A DNA stretch of 64,000 nucleotides, from the NCBI GenBank assembly GCA_964636125.1, contig CAZWPX010000025.1:1-64000 (forward strand), read 5' to 3'. The stretch comes from CAJINA01 sp964636125. GTDB taxonomy: Bacteria > Desulfobacterota > Desulfobacteria > Desulfobacterales > CAJINA01. This document shows positions 17,970-26,378 of this stretch, one piece after another. Below the pieces are notes generated by a model. It had not been told where the DNA came from. It saw only the letters and a list, made by a program, of their open reading frames with translations, and did not search any database. Each line of letters opens with the position of its first letter. Position 1 is the stretch's first letter. The position numbers were made by a program, and so were the translations under genes.

Positions 17970-18662
17970 ATGTCTAATACAGTAACAATCAATATCGACG
18001 GCGCGTTCATAGAGGCTGTGACAAGCGCAAGTGTGCTCGATGCAGCCCTGGATTCCGGTATCTGTATTCCGCATCTGTGTCGGGTCCCCTATATTGAAGA
18101 TCTTGGGGGGTGCCGGCTATGCATCGTAGAGCATGTGGTGAATGGCCGGTCAAAAATCACGGCATCCTGCACCCTGAAGGTTAAAGAGGGGATGACCATT
18201 TTGAGCAATACGAAAAAACTCCGGAGATTGCGTCACAACCTTGCCGAACTGCTTGTCGCGCAGGCGCCCAACTCCCGTGCCATTCAGGATCTGGCCGTTC
18301 GCTGTGGTGTGACGGATGTCCGGTATCCCTTCCGGAACAGTGACTGCGTGCTCTGCGGGCGTTGCGTGCGGGCCTGTACCGGTCTGCATGGAGACAAGGC
18401 CATAGGTTTTATCGGTCGCGGCAAGGATCGCCGGGTCAGCTCCCCATTTGGGATACAAAAGGAATTTTGCAATGAATGCGGCCGCTGCTTTGACCTGTGC
18501 CCTATGAACATTGTTCCCTGTGATGGAACGATGCACCCGGGAGAGGAACGCCTGTGCGGAAATTGTGAATCGAAATTACCTGTCTGTGAAGAAGCGACGG
18601 GGCTTTGTAGCGCCTGTGATTTTGGTGAAGGCTTTCAATGCGAGCGTGCTTTGGCCCTTTAA
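17970..18662 (+). CDS. NuoG/HndD N-terminal-like iron-sulfur subunit without catalytic domain
   Basis: 230 residues. An N-terminal plant-type [2Fe-2S] domain (CIPHLC, CRLC) is followed by the RLRHNLAELLVAQAP helix that in NuoG carries the His-Cys cluster (here the three cysteines of that motif are largely missing). Next is a 2x[4Fe-4S] domain (CVLCGRCVRAC, CNECGRCFDLC) and a short extra tail with four or more cysteines (CGNCESKLPVC, CSACDFGEGFQC). It ends where HndD/HydA would continue into the H-cluster domain or an FDH into the molybdenum domain. It therefore acts as an electron-wire subunit for a partner encoded elsewhere. Confidence 0.85.
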   Translation: MSNTVTINIDGAFIEAVTSASVLDAALDSGICIPHLCRVPYIEDLGGCRLCIVEHVVNGRSKITASCTLKVKEGMTILSNTKKLRRLRHNLAELLVAQAPNSRAIQDLAVRCGVTDVRYPFRNSDCVLCGRCVRACTGLHGDKAIGFIGRGKDRRVSSPFGIQKEFCNECGRCFDLCPMNIVPCDGTMHPGEERLCGNCESKLPVCEEATGLCSACDFGEGFQCERALAL

Positions 18663-18807
18663 GCATAGTAACCCAGTATAGAAAACAGACTGTCGACTGA
18701 AAACAAAGGGCTATGCCTATCCATTCATAAAGGCGGGTATGGATCAGCCCAGCCAATATATGTAGTGATGTTGTGAGGGCAATAAAATGTTAATCAGCCT
18801 TGGCACA

Positions 18808-18910
18808 GCTTGCCACAGACCCAACGTATCATCCATCTGAATTTGTTGAATATATTTATAGTATATCATAATGTTGAGCAAGCGGTAATCGCTTAGCAGG
18901 AACCAATATT
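18808..18910 (+). repeat. Dispersed repeat copy E5 abutting the hybrid kinase stop codon
   Basis: Near-identical to E1 (47-150). Its right end overlaps the kinase stop codon (TTA at 18909-18911 on the plus strand). Head GCTTGCCACA, then a conserved CTGAATTTGTTGAATATA block and the AAGCGGTAATCGCTT palindrome. It fills the gap between the NuoG-like gene and the kinase. Confidence 0.7.
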
Positions 18911-21680
18911 AATTCGCTTTCTTATCAAGCACGTTTCGGATCATTCTTGAAAGATCCTTCATTCCAATAGGCTTCATAAGAAATCCCTTTATGCCAAGAG
19001 TGCCTGCCTTGTCTCCGGATATAAGCTCACTGAATCCAGTACAAAGTATGATGGGAATATCAGGATGAATTTTGCGCAATTCACCTGCGAGTTTGTCACC
19101 GGTCATATGTGGCATGGTCATGTCAGTGATTACAAGATCAAATTGATCCGGTTGGCCAGCAAATAGTTTCAAGGCTTCTTGCGCGTTATCAACGGCTTTT
19201 ATGTTATATCCCAGTTTTTCCAGCATCTCTTTTTCAATCTCAAGGATGTCTTGCTCGTCATCAATAAGCAAGACCCGTTCTTTGCCACCAAGTATTTGAG
19301 ATTCGGGTTTTTTCCTCTTATCATTTCTATCCTTTGTCAATGGCAAATACACTTCAAATGCGGTGCCTTTTCCGATCTGGCTTTCCACTAAAATTGCCCC
19401 GCCGTGACTTTTAACAATCCCATGAACAGCCGCCAGGCCTAATCCAGTCCCTTTTCCTTTCTCCTTTGTTGTAAAATAAGGGTCGAAAATACGCTTAATA
19501 TTTTCAGTTGGGATTCCAATGCCTGTGTCAGAAATTATCAATTTTCCGTAAACGCCCACAGGTAGTCTTGTAAGAGCAAGCTCTTTACCTTCCATTTTTA
19601 CATGCGACAGGGAAATTGTAAGTGTTCCACCGGCTTCCAGCATTGCCTGAAAGGCATTTGTACACAGATTCATGATGACCTGATGGATCCGCGAAGGATC
19701 ACCTAAGATTTGGCATTTTGAAGTTATTTGCGTCTGAATATCAATTGTGGTTGGAATTGCTGGCCGCAGTAGCTTGAGTGCATCTTGAACGATCAGGTGT
19801 AACTCAACTATTGATCTTACCTGATCGTCTTTGCGACTAAACGCAAGAATCTGGGATACGAGATCTCGAGCGCGCATACCTGAACTGTGTATCGCTTCCA
19901 GTTTGTTCTTGAGCGAGGCTTCGGGAGGTAGTTCCGCAAGTGCCAGTTCAGAATAACCCAGGATAGCAGATAAAATATTATTGAAGTCATGGGCGATACC
20001 GCCAGCCAGGGTGCCAATAGCTTCCATTTTCTGGGCTTGTTGGAGCTGGGCTTCTATTTTCTTTTGATTACTTACATCTCTCAGGCAGATGACACTGCCG
20101 ATGGGGTTACCATTCGGATCTTTATAAATAGCTCCGCTTATGCTTGTTGGAATAATCTCCCTCTTGTTATTATATCGGCAAGTTTTAATACCAGAAAACT
20201 GTTCTCCCGATAGCACCTTGTCTATCATCATTTTAGTTTCTCGCCATGCTTCTTCAGGAACAAAATCATTATTCTTTTTTCCTAAACGTTCCTCCAGAGT
20301 CCAGCCAAAAACATCTGTGAACGCAGGGTTAAAATAGACAACTTTACCCTGCATGTCATAGACGACAACCGGGTCGGGATTGGCTTCCAGAACTGTACGA
20401 TATTTCTCATCACTTGCTATAAGCGCAGATTCCACTCGCTTGCGATCTGTGATGTCCTCAATAATACCATCGAAATATTTTACTTCATCTTTTTCATCTC
20501 TCACCACTACGGCAGATACTGAACCGATGAATGAAGAGCCATCCAGTTTTTGCAATTCTAACTCTTCATTGTTTACTGCTCCGGATTTTAACAATCTCAC
20601 AGTGAATTTCTTCAGGTCATTAGGATTCTTGTATAAATCAGAAACGCATACTTTTAAAAATTCCTCTCTGCTGTCAAGCCCGAACATTTTCACAATGGCA
20701 AGGTTCGCCTCGATAAATTTGCCTCTGGATCCCACAGAATTTCTATAAACCCCTACGTTGAGATTATTTGCCAGAGATTTGTATTTTGTCTCGCTCTCTC
20801 GCAGTTCTTTCCTTGCTTGCTTACGCTCAATGATATTACGTAGAGCAGTCACCCGGACGTTGCGTCCCCTGTAATTGATCATCCGAGCTTGTATTTCGGC
20901 GGGGAAGGTTGTGCCGTCTTTGCGTAAGGCGGTTACTTCGTAAGGCTTTTCATGGCCAGACACCATGTTGTTTTTAACCGTCTCACGATCTTCCGGTATT
21001 ATCCATTCTGTAGCATTTAGGCCTACAGCGTCTTGGCGAGAAAAACCAAACATTTTTTCTGCAGTTGAGTTCTGATCGAGGCAAATGCCTTTATCAGAAA
21101 GGAATATGGCCTCAAAAGATGCATCAGACAGCGCTTGGAGCCGCTCCTCCGATTCCGCCAAAGCATCCTGCACTCGCTTTCGTTCTGTGATGTCCTCCAA
21201 ACAAACAAGCACCCTGCTTCCTTCCGAAAGTTTCATAAAAGTTGTAGAAACAAGAACCCACATATCTACAGCCCCATTTTTAGCTGTATAAGGAATAGGC
21301 GCTTCCACGGATCGGCGATCCTGGCAAGACCGAAATGTTTCCATAACGGTATTTCGGACAACACAAGATTTGCATGCAGCGCTAAAACCGCAGCCCTTCA
21401 GATCATCGAAAGCGTTAATACAGCGTAAAGCCTCTCCACTACGAAGACCAATGGACTCCTTTTCCAAACGGCGAGTCATAGCAACAGCGGCTTCATTCAA
21501 TTTGCATACACGGCGTTCTCGATCCAGAACAAACATCACCAACGGGGCCTTTTCAAACAGAGTACCAAGCTCCTTTTTACTGGAATTAAGAAAATCCTCT
21601 TGCTGTCCGAAACTACTTATTCTTTGCTCTAACTCTCGGATCCGCTGCTCCAATTCTTTATGGGTGGGTTTCCCAACCAT
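18909..21680 (-). CDS. Multi-PAS hybrid histidine kinase
   Basis: 923 residues, no membrane segment, so cytoplasmic. A short N-terminal coiled coil leads to four PAS/PAC units (about residues 35-170, 170-290, 290-415, 415-540). HisKA follows with the phospho-accepting His in AGGIAHDFNNILS, then HATPase (DTGIGIP, GTGLGLAAVHGI), and a C-terminal receiver with the phospho-Asp in LVITDMTMP. The first PAS has a cysteine cluster (GCGFSAACKSC) that could hold a redox-active or metal centre. A phosphorelay kinase; the partner and signal are unknown. No DNA-binding regulator is adjacent. Confidence 0.88.
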   Translation of the reverse strand: MVGKPTHKELEQRIRELEQRISSFGQQEDFLNSSKKELGTLFEKAPLVMFVLDRERRVCKLNEAAVAMTRRLEKESIGLRSGEALRCINAFDDLKGCGFSAACKSCVVRNTVMETFRSCQDRRSVEAPIPYTAKNGAVDMWVLVSTTFMKLSEGSRVLVCLEDITERKRVQDALAESEERLQALSDASFEAIFLSDKGICLDQNSTAEKMFGFSRQDAVGLNATEWIIPEDRETVKNNMVSGHEKPYEVTALRKDGTTFPAEIQARMINYRGRNVRVTALRNIIERKQARKELRESETKYKSLANNLNVGVYRNSVGSRGKFIEANLAIVKMFGLDSREEFLKVCVSDLYKNPNDLKKFTVRLLKSGAVNNEELELQKLDGSSFIGSVSAVVVRDEKDEVKYFDGIIEDITDRKRVESALIASDEKYRTVLEANPDPVVVYDMQGKVVYFNPAFTDVFGWTLEERLGKKNNDFVPEEAWRETKMMIDKVLSGEQFSGIKTCRYNNKREIIPTSISGAIYKDPNGNPIGSVICLRDVSNQKKIEAQLQQAQKMEAIGTLAGGIAHDFNNILSAILGYSELALAELPPEASLKNKLEAIHSSGMRARDLVSQILAFSRKDDQVRSIVELHLIVQDALKLLRPAIPTTIDIQTQITSKCQILGDPSRIHQVIMNLCTNAFQAMLEAGGTLTISLSHVKMEGKELALTRLPVGVYGKLIISDTGIGIPTENIKRIFDPYFTTKEKGKGTGLGLAAVHGIVKSHGGAILVESQIGKGTAFEVYLPLTKDRNDKRKKPESQILGGKERVLLIDDEQDILEIEKEMLEKLGYNIKAVDNAQEALKLFAGQPDQFDLVITDMTMPHMTGDKLAGELRKIHPDIPIILCTGFSELISGDKAGTLGIKGFLMKPIGMKDLSRMIRNVLDKKAN

Positions 21681-21856
21681 GATCAGTACCTGCCATTTCT
21701 CGATTATTTCGAGTAGCGATTACTTGCATTAATCGTAATGTTTTGAATCTCAATAATTGGGGCGGTGTCCATAAGCTACAATCAATACAGTCAGTTATTA
21801 ATGATACGATATCTCTATTTTATATTAAACAGGTAAAATTCTAGCGCGAATTTATT

Positions 21857-21943
21857 AAGAATAGCAGGATTATATTAAAACACAAGATATTGGGGTAGGT
21901 CGTATTGTGGCGAGGGCTGGGAAAACAAAAAGTCAATATATCA
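21857..21943 (+). repeat. Repeat block E8 upstream of the hybrid kinase
   Basis: Matches E7 (14321-14408): AAGAATAGCAGG, AAACACAAGATAT, GGGGTA, then ACAAAAAGTCAATATATCA. It lies about 180 bp upstream of the kinase start. Confidence 0.5.
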
Positions 21944-22281
21944 GTTCCTGGTTATCAACCAGCATCATGCCTGTACGTCTCATGAGGGTGCTAATCATGG
22001 TAATGAGAGGCGCTGTGGTCGCTGTCGCAGGCACCATGGAAAATTCCCCGGGTGAGGAACTCCAGACATGTTGACACATATTCGTTTAATCGCGACTCGG
22101 ATCCGGGCGTATCTTACTGGGCAAAAATTCCAATTCCTGTTGACATCTGCCCCCGTGTTTAATACCAAAATATGAGCCCATATCTCTATCTCCCACTCAC
22201 CTATATACATCAGCGCATCTCACTACCTTTTGATCTGGATTTGTTTACTCTTCTATCGGAGTGCCATCTTCAACAAGAACT

Positions 22282-22443
22282 TAGGGTTCGCGCAAAAATA
22301 AGTTCGCAAATTTTCAGGGTTCAAGCGCTCAATCAGCAAGGCGCAAAAATTAAGAAATATCGGGCATATTTCGTATTTTTGCAACGCCGCTGATTGAGAT
22401 GGTTGGGCTTTGAAAATGTGAAGTTATTTTTGCGCGAGCCCTT
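22282..22443. mobile_element. 162-bp long-hairpin element (MITE-like)
   Basis: The two halves are inverted copies along nearly their full length. Outer arms are TAGGGTTCGCGCAAAAATAA and, inverted, AAGGGCTCGCGCAAAAATAA. Inner matches include CTCAATCAGC, GCAAAAAT and GAAATAT around the centre near 22363. No open reading frame is inside. It may be a non-autonomous transposable element or a large structured site. No clear target duplication was identified. The surrounding 21681-22644 has no gene. Confidence 0.7.
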
Positions 22444-22542
22444 AATCAAGGTGGCTACGCAACTCAACGTCTTGATTGTTTGAACAACAACTCTTGATGA
22501 TTGGTATTTTTATGAAAGTGCGGCTCAAATTTCTTGTAAAAG

Positions 22543-22575
22543 CTCCTACGAGGCATTGTGGCCATAGTAGGAGCA
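22543..22575. repeat. Inverted pair of GTAGGAGC (REP-like)
   Basis: GCTCCTAC and GTAGGAGC face each other across 17 bases, 70 bp upstream of the small gene at 22645. The GTAGGAGC head resembles the GTGGGAGC head of the REP-like repeats at 42562 and 44061. Confidence 0.45.
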
Positions 22576-22644
22576 AGAATAGTGATCCATCAGTTTTGAG
22601 GTAGCTTTTTTTACTAACTCAAAGTACAAGAGAAAGGAGTCTGC

Positions 22645-22968
22645 ATGATTATTTTCAGTGAAAGCCGATATCCGACCAACAAAAACCAAGAGGTTATTAC
22701 TGCTTGGTTGGAGGCCCTGGAAAAATACCCAATGCCGGAAGGCTTGTTCAAGGTGCTGGTTGATACAGCTGTTGGTAGCGACAAGGACGGTCTTAAGGTC
22801 TTTTCGGCGTACTCGATTGCACCTGGCAAATACGATGAAGCGGCAGCATATTTACGTAAATTCATGACCTCGTTTTTCAACATAGAAGGCTTTGGATATA
22901 GCTTTGAAAACTGGGCGACTATTGAAGAGGCGATGGCATCGATAGAAGAGCCCGTACCTGAACGGTGA
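22645..22968 (+). CDS. Small conserved protein, unknown function (paralogue of 8336-8635)
   Basis: 107 residues, soluble, with Shine-Dalgarno AAAGGAG 6 bases before the ATG. Predicted alpha/beta: MIIFSESRY strand, a helix, GLFKVLVDTAVG strand, VFSAYSIAPG strand, a helix. It ends in EGFGYSFENWATIEEAM, matching the C-terminus of the 8336-8635 protein. Start and length differ, so they are diverged paralogues. Function unknown; a dimeric ferredoxin-like fold is a guess. Confidence 0.65.
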   Translation: MIIFSESRYPTNKNQEVITAWLEALEKYPMPEGLFKVLVDTAVGSDKDGLKVFSAYSIAPGKYDEAAAYLRKFMTSFFNIEGFGYSFENWATIEEAMASIEEPVPER

Positions 22969-23152
22969 TTGCAAAACAACCTGTGGGTACTAAAACTCGC
23001 AAACCCCGGCAAAGAGCGCGCAGCGCCGGCCGGGGTAACCCCAGAGGCCACCGTGTATTCTCCGCTTTTTCGTTGCCTCGCACCTTGCCCTCGGACATGG
23101 TTCGAGATTTTGAAATCACTTCTATGTAAAATTGATATGAAGGAGGGATATC

Positions 23153-23479
23153 GTGGCAACGAAGACTTTTGAAATAACGGAGTACAAGTACGGCTTTTTT
23201 AATGGTGAGACGTATAAGAACAGGCTTGTGGTAGCACATCTGTATCAAAATGACAGGTGCATCGCTATCGCCAATTTTCAAAATAAGTTCCATATTCCCC
23301 ATGCGGATAGCCGTGGTATAATAGCCCTTTACTATCGCATGGAGGATTTACCCGGGGTAATAGATATGCTGCGCAATGAGAAGCCGATTTATCTGCATTT
23401 CGACGGCCGCCCCACGAATACCCAAGCAGTGCTCACCACCTCTAAAGAACCTGTTGGCGAAGGTGAAACCAGCAGTTAA
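23153..23479 (+). CDS. Hypothetical protein, GTG start
   Basis: 108 residues from GTG 23153, chosen because AAGGAGGG (23140-23147) sits 5 bases before it. The chain has several short beta strands (FEITEYKYGFF, RLVVAHLYQNDRCIAIANF, KPIYLHFDGRP) and a small helix (EDLPGVIDMLRNEK). No signal peptide, membrane segment or known motif. The separating gap from the 22645 gene is 184 bp. No family recognised. Confidence 0.6.
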   Translation: MATKTFEITEYKYGFFNGETYKNRLVVAHLYQNDRCIAIANFQNKFHIPHADSRGIIALYYRMEDLPGVIDMLRNEKPIYLHFDGRPTNTQAVLTTSKEPVGEGETSS

Positions 23480-23583
23480 AGATCCAAAACACTGATACCA
23501 ATTAAATAGATATTTCTTAAAGGGGAAAGCAGATAGAAAGGGCGGTTTTTCGTGCTGGTTGTGGGGAACTATAACAACAGGAA

Positions 23584-23618
23584 AATAAAAAGGCACCTAC
23601 AATTGCTTGTAAGTGCCT
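23584..23618 (-). terminator. Terminator of the initiator tRNA
   Basis: On the minus strand AGGCACTTACAA / TTGTAGGTGCCT forms a 12-bp stem with one mismatch and a 4-base loop, followed by TTTTTATTTTC. It begins 13 bases after the tRNA 3' end. Confidence 0.85.
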
Positions 23619-23630
23619 GTTATTTATAAT

Positions 23631-23707
<77 letters not shown>

Positions 23708-23914
23708 TCAAAGACCGAATATATAGACGCTATCGAAACGCCTGTCAAGTTCTTTATTGGAATCTGGTGTTATGTTTGCCATAACTTTCTTCAAGTTGCC
23801 GTTAAGACGGGGATTTTAATTAAAATTATGTCAGGTTCCACCCTTTGTGTTCAAAACAAATCACAAATCTCAAAAGCTGTTCTCCTGGCAGCAGGTAGGC
23901 TCCAGACGTAGCGG

Positions 23915-24241
23915 TTATTTACCCTGATACAGGCTGGTAAGGGTGCGCTTAACTTTTTTGAATTCAGTTTTGGAGCCCCGGCTATGTTCACAGCTGCAGA
24001 GGATGGTTTTGCTGCGACTGTTGTGCCCGCTCTCGATTTGCAGGGCGGAACGGGGAACTTTCAGCTGCTTTGATAAGAATTGCAGACACATCTTATTGGC
24101 CGCCCCGTCCACCGGGGGGGCCGTCAGCCTGAGTTTAATGGCATTGCCATGGATGCCGGCCACAGTGTTTTGCGAGGCTCGCGGCTGGACATAGATTTTG
24201 AAAAAGAGGCCGGCTTCTGTTTCCCGGATCGACTCAGTCAT
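23915..24241 (-). CDS. yggU: DUF167/YggU family protein
   Basis: 108 residues. VQPRASQNTVAGIHG, IKLRLTAPPVDGAANK and SGHNSRSKTI are the family signatures (UPF0235). Function not established in the family; small cytoplasmic protein. It overlaps the stop of hldE by 8 bp, so it is translationally coupled to that gene. Confidence 0.88.
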   Translation of the reverse strand: MTESIRETEAGLFFKIYVQPRASQNTVAGIHGNAIKLRLTAPPVDGAANKMCLQFLSKQLKVPRSALQIESGHNSRSKTILCSCEHSRGSKTEFKKVKRTLTSLYQGK

Positions 24242-25679
24242 GGGCGTTTCTTATGTTTTCAATGATATTTGAAGAGGAGGGCGCCGCGCTCACGGGAATG
24301 AGTTCGACCCGCCCGCCGAGTTGGGTGACCCTGTCACCGCCCAGGACTTCCGGGGTATCATAGTTGCTGCCTTTGGTGAGGACATCCGGCCTGATTGCTT
24401 CGATCAAGGCGATTAACTGATCGGACGAAAATTCGACTACATAGTCGATGGAATCCAGGGCACTGAGAGTTTTGAGCCTTTCCGGGGCGCTGATAACCGG
24501 CCGGCCGGTGCCTTTGAGCTTTTTCACGGATGCATCATCATCAATGGCCACAATCAGGACGTCGCCCAACTGCCGGGAGGCGGAAAAAAGTTTCATGTGG
24601 CCCGCATGCAGAAAATCAAAACAGCCATTGGTGAGGACAATCTTTTTAGCGCTGTTTTTCAGGTCCCGGGCCAGTTCTTTGATCTCGCCGATTGATTTTA
24701 CTTTTTGTGTAAGCTGATCTTCCAGCGGCTGCAGGGCTGCGGTCAGCTCTTGCAGGGACACGGTGGCCGTTCCAATTTTCCCGACGACGATGCCGGCTGC
24801 CACGTTGGCCAGGGTGGCGGCGTCCGGTAAAGAATTGCCGGCGGCCAGGGCAAGGCCGGTCACAGCCACAACCGTATCACCCGCACCGGATACATCAAAA
24901 ACCTGGCGGGCTTTTGATTGGATAATGGTCGGCTGGCCGGGGCCTGCAAACAACGCCATGCCCTCTTTGCCGCAGGTGATCAACAGGTTGCGGGCTTTTG
25001 TTTTCTCAAAGATCACAGCAGCGGCCTGGCGGAGCGTGGCTTCATCGACAATCTCGATACCAGCTGCCAGGCCTGCTTCCTTCTTGTTCGGGGTGATCAG
25101 GAAGGCCCCCCTGTATTTTTCGAAATTCAACCCCTTGGGGTCTACGACGGCCGGTATGCCGTTTTGGTCGGCCTGGTTTATGATGGTGTCCAGCAGGTCT
25201 GCGGTCAGCAGTCCTTTTCCATAATCCGATATCAGCACGGCATCCACAGCGGGAATCACTTTTCCGATGTAAGCTGCGATGGCCTGGCGGGTTCCACCGG
25301 CAATCTCCCGCCGATTTTCCCGGTCGATCCGCAGGACATGCTGGCTACCCGCGATGATCCTGGTTTTGCGGGTTGTCGGCCGCCGGGGGTCCTGGATGAC
25401 ACCCCCGGCATCAACTTCCAGGGACCGGAATTTTTCCGCCATGAGGGTCCCGCCGGCGTCTGCACCTGTGACGCCGGCCACCAAAACCCCGGCGTTCAGG
25501 GAGACAAGGTTGTTGACCACATTGCCGCTGCCGCCCAAAGTGTAGTCTTCCCGGGTCACTGACACTACCTGGACAGGTGCTTCCGGCGATATGCGGTCCA
25601 CGCTGCCCCACACGTATTCATCAATCATCAGGTCGCCGACAACCAGGAGCTTGCAGTTGTTAAATTTTTCCGGATCCAT
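24234..25679 (-). CDS. hldE: Bifunctional heptose-7-phosphate kinase / heptose-1-phosphate adenylyltransferase
   Basis: 481 residues, the fused form. Residues 1-320 are a PfkB-type sugar kinase (GGSGNVVNNL, catalytic GAGD in DVSGAGDTVVA). Residues about 345-480 are a cytidylyltransferase-like domain with TNGCFDFLHAGH. It phosphorylates D-glycero-D-manno-heptose 7-phosphate and later makes ADP-heptose for the lipopolysaccharide inner core, so the host has a Gram-negative outer membrane. It is first in a pair with yggU and 121 bp downstream of ybgC. Confidence 0.93.
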   Translation of the reverse strand: MDPEKFNNCKLLVVGDLMIDEYVWGSVDRISPEAPVQVVSVTREDYTLGGSGNVVNNLVSLNAGVLVAGVTGADAGGTLMAEKFRSLEVDAGGVIQDPRRPTTRKTRIIAGSQHVLRIDRENRREIAGGTRQAIAAYIGKVIPAVDAVLISDYGKGLLTADLLDTIINQADQNGIPAVVDPKGLNFEKYRGAFLITPNKKEAGLAAGIEIVDEATLRQAAAVIFEKTKARNLLITCGKEGMALFAGPGQPTIIQSKARQVFDVSGAGDTVVAVTGLALAAGNSLPDAATLANVAAGIVVGKIGTATVSLQELTAALQPLEDQLTQKVKSIGEIKELARDLKNSAKKIVLTNGCFDFLHAGHMKLFSASRQLGDVLIVAIDDDASVKKLKGTGRPVISAPERLKTLSALDSIDYVVEFSSDQLIALIEAIRPDVLTKGSNYDTPEVLGGDRVTQLGGRVELIPVSAAPSSSNIIENIRNAHD

Positions 25680-25800
25680 AGGCTTTGTTTCCCGTTCCTC
25701 ATCAAGAGTTTGGCTATTTGGGTCGTTGGGGTTGTTTTCCGAGGATCTTAAAGAGGTGAAAACACTGTTCTGGGCTCAACGGTGCCGTGTCTGGACAAGC

Positions 25801-26202
25801 CTAACTTTCCGATACCAGATCCATTATAAATGTCGGCGGTCGAACCACTTTCCCCTCCCGGTTCATAAAGGCATGTTTGGAAAACCCCCTGGCCAGAACC
25901 GTATTTTCCTGCTCCTTAAAAAGCCGGTAGTTAAACTTCATGCCGCCGCGAACAGTCCGGTCCAGGGTTGTTTCAATCACTAAAAGGTCATCATAGTGAA
26001 TCGGGGCCAGATACTTGCAGCCAACCTCGGACAGCGGCAGAAAGATGCCTCGCTTTTCGATATCCCGGTACGCCAGGCCCAGTGATCTGAACATTTCAGA
26101 GCGGCCGATTTCAAACCAGCGAAAATAGTTGGCGTGATAAGCGATGCCCATGTTGTCAGTATCGCCGTAAATGACCCGGATGGTCGCTTCGAAACTTTTC
26201 AA
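25801..26202 (-). CDS. ybgC: Acyl-CoA thioesterase, YbgC/4HBT hotdog family
   Basis: 133 residues, single hotdog domain. The catalytic Asp is in VIYGDTDNMGIAYHANYF, the signature of the 4-hydroxybenzoyl-CoA thioesterase/YbgC group. It hydrolyses acyl-CoA thioesters in the cytoplasm. In proteobacteria YbgC often sits next to tol-pal, but here it lies between thrH and hldE, so the physiological substrate is open. Confidence 0.88.
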   Translation of the reverse strand: MKSFEATIRVIYGDTDNMGIAYHANYFRWFEIGRSEMFRSLGLAYRDIEKRGIFLPLSEVGCKYLAPIHYDDLLVIETTLDRTVRGGMKFNYRLFKEQENTVLARGFSKHAFMNREGKVVRPPTFIMDLVSES

Positions 26203-26252
26203 TTGAATCCCTTACACTTTTCTAAATCCGTAAAAGGTCATCAAATCCGTCA

Positions 26253-26314
26253 CTCCGGCGAACGCCGGAGTCTATAATTATCTGACAAAACAGGATTCCG
26301 GCTTTCGCCGGAAT
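26253..26314. repeat. Pair of short GC palindromes
   Basis: CTCCGGCGAACGCCGGAG (26253-26270) and ATTCCGGCTTTCGCCGGAAT (26295-26314), in the gap between thrH and ybgC. These are typical interspersed palindromic units and could act as a transcript-stabilising or attenuating double hairpin. Confidence 0.7.
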
Positions 26315-26378
26315 GGCGCCATAAGGAACTTTCTGACTTTTTACGGCACCTTTGAACCCGCAGCCCCTTGCCCCTGCC

